From NCBI GenBank assembly GCA_016704445.1, contig JADJAE010000016.1, positions 124,001 to 188,000 on the forward strand: 64,000 nt of DNA. Direction: 5' to 3'. Positions 61,769-64,000 of the stretch are shown piece by piece. The notes below the pieces were generated by a model. It had not been told where the DNA came from and did no database searches. It saw only the letters and a list, made by a program, of their open reading frames with translations. The DNA is from Deltaproteobacteria bacterium. GTDB taxonomy: Bacteria > Myxococcota_A > Polyangia > Polyangiales > Ga0077539. Both the position numbers and the translations under genes were made by a program. Numbering within the stretch: the stretch's first letter is position 1; each line of letters begins with the position of its first letter.

Positions 61769-63352
61769 TCACCGAACCCGCGTGATGGGCATCATCCGAC
61801 CCGTCCCGAAGGCCCGCTCGCTCACCTTCAGCACCACGCCCGACTGCCAGCGCTTGTGCTCCGCGAGGCGCACCGTGCGCTCGGTGGCCGCCCGGTCGGC
61901 CGGGTCCCAGTCCGCGAGGGGCGCGCCCTGCACCAGCGACTCCACCCTCGGGGCCACCACCGGGTAGTCGAAGGGGTCCACCTGATCCTCCCGCAGCTCC
62001 GCGCTCGGCGGCCGCTCCATCACGAAGGCCGGGATCACTCCGCGACCCCCGTCGTACCAGCGAGCGAGCGCATAGACCTCGGGCTTGGTGAGGTCGCCGA
62101 TCACCGAGAGGGTGCCTGCGAGGTCGCCGTGGAGCGTCCCGTAGCCCAGCGAGAGCTCGGTCTTGTTGCTGGTGTTGAGCAGCAGCCCACTGGTGCGGTT
62201 GACCGCCGAGAGCAGCACCATGGCCCGCACCCTGGCCTGGATGTTCTCGTGAGAGGTGTCCCCCGGCCGCGCGGCGCCCAGCGAGTCGAGCCACGGCCCC
62301 AGCGCGCCCGACGCCGACGAGGCCATCGCCTCCACGGGGAATACCTCCACCTGTATTCCCAGCGCCGCCCCGAGCTCCCTGGCGCAGCTCGTCGAGCGCG
62401 GATCGTTGTAGCGCGTCGGCATCGCCACCCCGAGGACGTTGGCGCCTCCGAGGGCCTCCTTCGCGATGCACGCGACCAGTGCCGAGTCGACGCCGCCGGA
62501 GAGTCCCAGCACCGCGCGGCGCACGCCGTTCTTCCTGGCGAAGTCGCGCAGCCCCAGCACCAGCGCGCCGAAGCCGAGCTCCTCGCGGGACGGCGGCGCG
62601 GGCGCCTCTTCGCCGTCGAGCGCATCGAGGTCGAAGCTCTCCACCGCCTCTTCGAAGAAGGGCAGACGATGAACCACCCGACCGAGCGCGTTGGTGACGA
62701 AGCTGCCGCCGTCGAAGACGAGCTCGTCCTGAGCGCCGACGAGGTTCACGTACGCGACCGGGACGCCCTGTCGCGCCGCGTGGGCCAGGCGCTGTGGGTA
62801 CGCGTCCCAACGAAAGGGCGACGCCGCCGCGCAGGCGAGCACCCGCGCCCCGGAGGCCACGAGCGCCGCGCCGGGGTGGGTGCGGTATCCGTCGTCCCAG
62901 AGGTCCTCGCAGAGGAGCGGTCCGAGGCCGTCGCGCACCAGGGTGCCTCCCCCGCCCGGGACGAACCACCGGGGCTCGTGGAAGACGTCGTACGCGGGCA
63001 GGAGCTGCTTGTGGATGGTGTCGACGACCCGTCCATCGCGGATCACCGCGAGGGCGTTGTAGAGCCCCGGGTGGCCAGGGGTGCGGGAGGGGGCGCGGGC
63101 GATGGTTCCGACGTAGGCGGTGAGCCCTGGGGGCGACCGCTCGGCCACCGTACCGATCGTCGCGAGGGCGTCGTCGACGAAGCGGTCATCGAGGAGGAGG
63201 TCGCGAGGAGGAGCGCCGGTGAGCACGAGTTCGGGGGTGACAACGTGCGCGGCGCCCTGGGCGTGGGCGGCGCGGAGGGCCTCGACGACCAGGGCGGCGT
63301 TGCGGGCGAGGTCGCCGACGCGGGGGTTGAGCTGGGCGAGGGCGACGCGCAT
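61769..63352 (-). CDS. nadE: glutamine-dependent NAD+ synthetase
   Basis: A 527-residue two-domain enzyme making NAD+ from deamido-NAD+, glutamine and ATP. The N-terminal nitrilase-type glutaminase has its triad Glu41 (TPELVLTG), Lys115 (HKQLLP) and Cys148 (LCEDLW). The C-terminal synthetase has the P-loop SGGVDS (285-290) and later SNKTELSLGYGTLHGD. Both active sites look complete and the length fits. The ATG at 63352 starts RVALAQLNP; an ATG at 63361 is an alternative. It converges with the Ser/Thr kinase gene (7 bp apart). Confidence 0.95.
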   Translation of the reverse strand: MRVALAQLNPRVGDLARNAALVVEALRAAHAQGAAHVVTPELVLTGAPPRDLLLDDRFVDDALATIGTVAERSPPGLTAYVGTIARAPSRTPGHPGLYNALAVIRDGRVVDTIHKQLLPAYDVFHEPRWFVPGGGGTLVRDGLGPLLCEDLWDDGYRTHPGAALVASGARVLACAAASPFRWDAYPQRLAHAARQGVPVAYVNLVGAQDELVFDGGSFVTNALGRVVHRLPFFEEAVESFDLDALDGEEAPAPPSREELGFGALVLGLRDFARKNGVRRAVLGLSGGVDSALVACIAKEALGGANVLGVAMPTRYNDPRSTSCARELGAALGIQVEVFPVEAMASSASGALGPWLDSLGAARPGDTSHENIQARVRAMVLLSAVNRTSGLLLNTSNKTELSLGYGTLHGDLAGTLSVIGDLTKPEVYALARWYDGGRGVIPAFVMERPPSAELREDQVDPFDYPVVAPRVESLVQGAPLADWDPADRAATERTVRLAEHKRWQSGVVLKVSERAFGTGRMMPITRVR

Positions 63353-63463
63353 GGGGCGCATTGTGGACGAGGTCGACGGCAACCCGAGCCCACTCCGCGG
63401 GAGAATGCGCCGCCTCGCTCCGGCGTTCACCCAGCGCGTCCAGTGCTACCGTGAGGGCCGTTC

Positions 63464-64000
63464 ATGAGCGCCACCCCTGAAGTCTCCGCCCTCCGTAGCA
63501 CCGTCGCGATCCTGCGCGAGCGCCTCGCCTCGGTGCTCTCCGGCCGGCCGGAGGCCATCGAGCTGCTCCTCGTCGGCGTGCTCTCTGGCGGGCACGTGCT
63601 CATCGAGGACGTCCCCGGCGTCGGCAAGACCACCCTCGCGCGCGCCCTCGCCCGCTGCTTCAACGTCACCTGCACCCGGGTGCAGTTCACCCCCGACCTG
63701 CTGCCCTCCGACATCCTCGGCGCGCAGGTGCTCGACCCCCGCGACGGCACCTTCCGCTTCCACCGCGGTCCCATCTTCACGCACGTGCTGCTCGCCGACG
63801 AGATCAACCGCGCGTCGCCCCGCACGCAGAGCGCGCTCCTCGAGGCCATGAACGAGGGCAGCGCCACCATCGACGGCACCACCCACCGGCTCCCCCAGCC
63901 CTTCTTCGTGCTCGCCACGCAGAACCCCATCGAGTCGCAGGGCACCTTCCCCCTCCCCGACGCCCAGCTCGATCGCTTCATGCTCCGGCTCTCCGTGGGC
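63464..64000 (+). CDS. MoxR-family AAA+ ATPase, 3' end cut by the window edge
   Basis: The first 179 codons of a MoxR ATPase. Walker A is PGVGKTT (Lys55, Thr56), Walker B ADEINRASP (Asp112, Glu113), and sensor 1 LATQNPIESQGTFPLP; these are standard for MoxR, which usually acts with DUF58/VWA proteins in folding or metal insertion for envelope or enzyme complexes. The frame continues past 64000 without a stop. It is divergent from nadE across a 111-bp gap. Confidence 0.93.
   Translation, partial: MSATPEVSALRSTVAILRERLASVLSGRPEAIELLLVGVLSGGHVLIEDVPGVGKTTLARALARCFNVTCTRVQFTPDLLPSDILGAQVLDPRDGTFRFHRGPIFTHVLLADEINRASPRTQSALLEAMNEGSATIDGTTHRLPQPFFVLATQNPIESQGTFPLPDAQLDRFMLRLSVG

Overview
The window looks like chromosomal DNA of a high-GC, secretory Gram-negative bacterium, most likely a myxobacterium (Myxococcota, Polyangia/Sandaracinaceae-like). 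The grounds are the GC-rich coding with long antisense shadow frames, the many lipoproteins with Cys-rich 'NCGxCGxxC' repeats, (PT)n/(DAG)n linkers, Ser/Thr kinases and kinase-ATPase-cyclase hybrids, TonB-related genes and a lipoxygenase family. I saw no rRNA, tRNA, CRISPR array or insertion sequence.

Layout. 0-4 kb: an exported protein overlapping a glycerate-kinase-like P-loop kinase, a two-TM protein, a Uma2-type nuclease and a VWC-like Cys-rich lipoprotein; two copies of a ~100-bp dispersed repeat flank this block. 4.1-9.7 kb (minus): a compact NAD-dependent formate dehydrogenase operon (fused gamma-beta subunit, alpha subunit, FdhD, small lipoprotein) whose starts and stops overlap, preceded by tandem 22-bp-spaced dyads that look like an operator. 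9.8-19.4 kb: an ExbB-like membrane protein, a Cys-rich lipoprotein, an HtrA protease with a lipoprotein, UspA, an outer-membrane barrel, and a frameshifted PQQ-propeller/TonB-C-like lipoprotein coupled to a HEAT-repeat protein.

19.5-32.2 kb (minus): a giant TPR protein, a lipoxygenase, and two divergent ClpB-like double AAA+ ATPases. 32.3-39.6 kb: a YhhN-family protein, two secreted carbohydrate-active-looking proteins (beta-helix, pectate-lyase-like) sharing a new Cys-rich module, a DUF434-type protein and a YihY/BrkB protein. 39.7-48.4 kb (plus): a four-gene surface operon with a 12-repeat Cys-rich lipoprotein, a Ycf48-like propeller lipoprotein, a TonB-dependent receptor and a lipoprotein.

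48.4-61.8 kb: a second lipoxygenase locus. On the minus strand a ClpB-like AAA+ protein is followed by two tandem lipoxygenases and a Ser/Thr kinase-AAA ATPase-TPR-GAF-nucleotide cyclase protein; a second Ser/Thr kinase is divergent from the AAA+ gene. The window ends with NAD+ synthetase and the start of a MoxR ATPase.

Most interesting: lipoxygenase genes are linked to unusual AAA+ proteins twice in this window. All three AAA+ proteins have a non-ClpN N-terminus, a first ATPase domain lacking the Walker B glutamate, and no GYVG pore loop in the second. Two of them carry a C-terminal region resembling the RF2/PCRF domain of peptide-chain release factors, without GGQ. With the kinases and cyclase, this looks like an undescribed oxylipin- or stress-signalling system.

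Caution: at least five genes carry frameshifts, several in short G/C runs, so indel errors in the assembly are likely.
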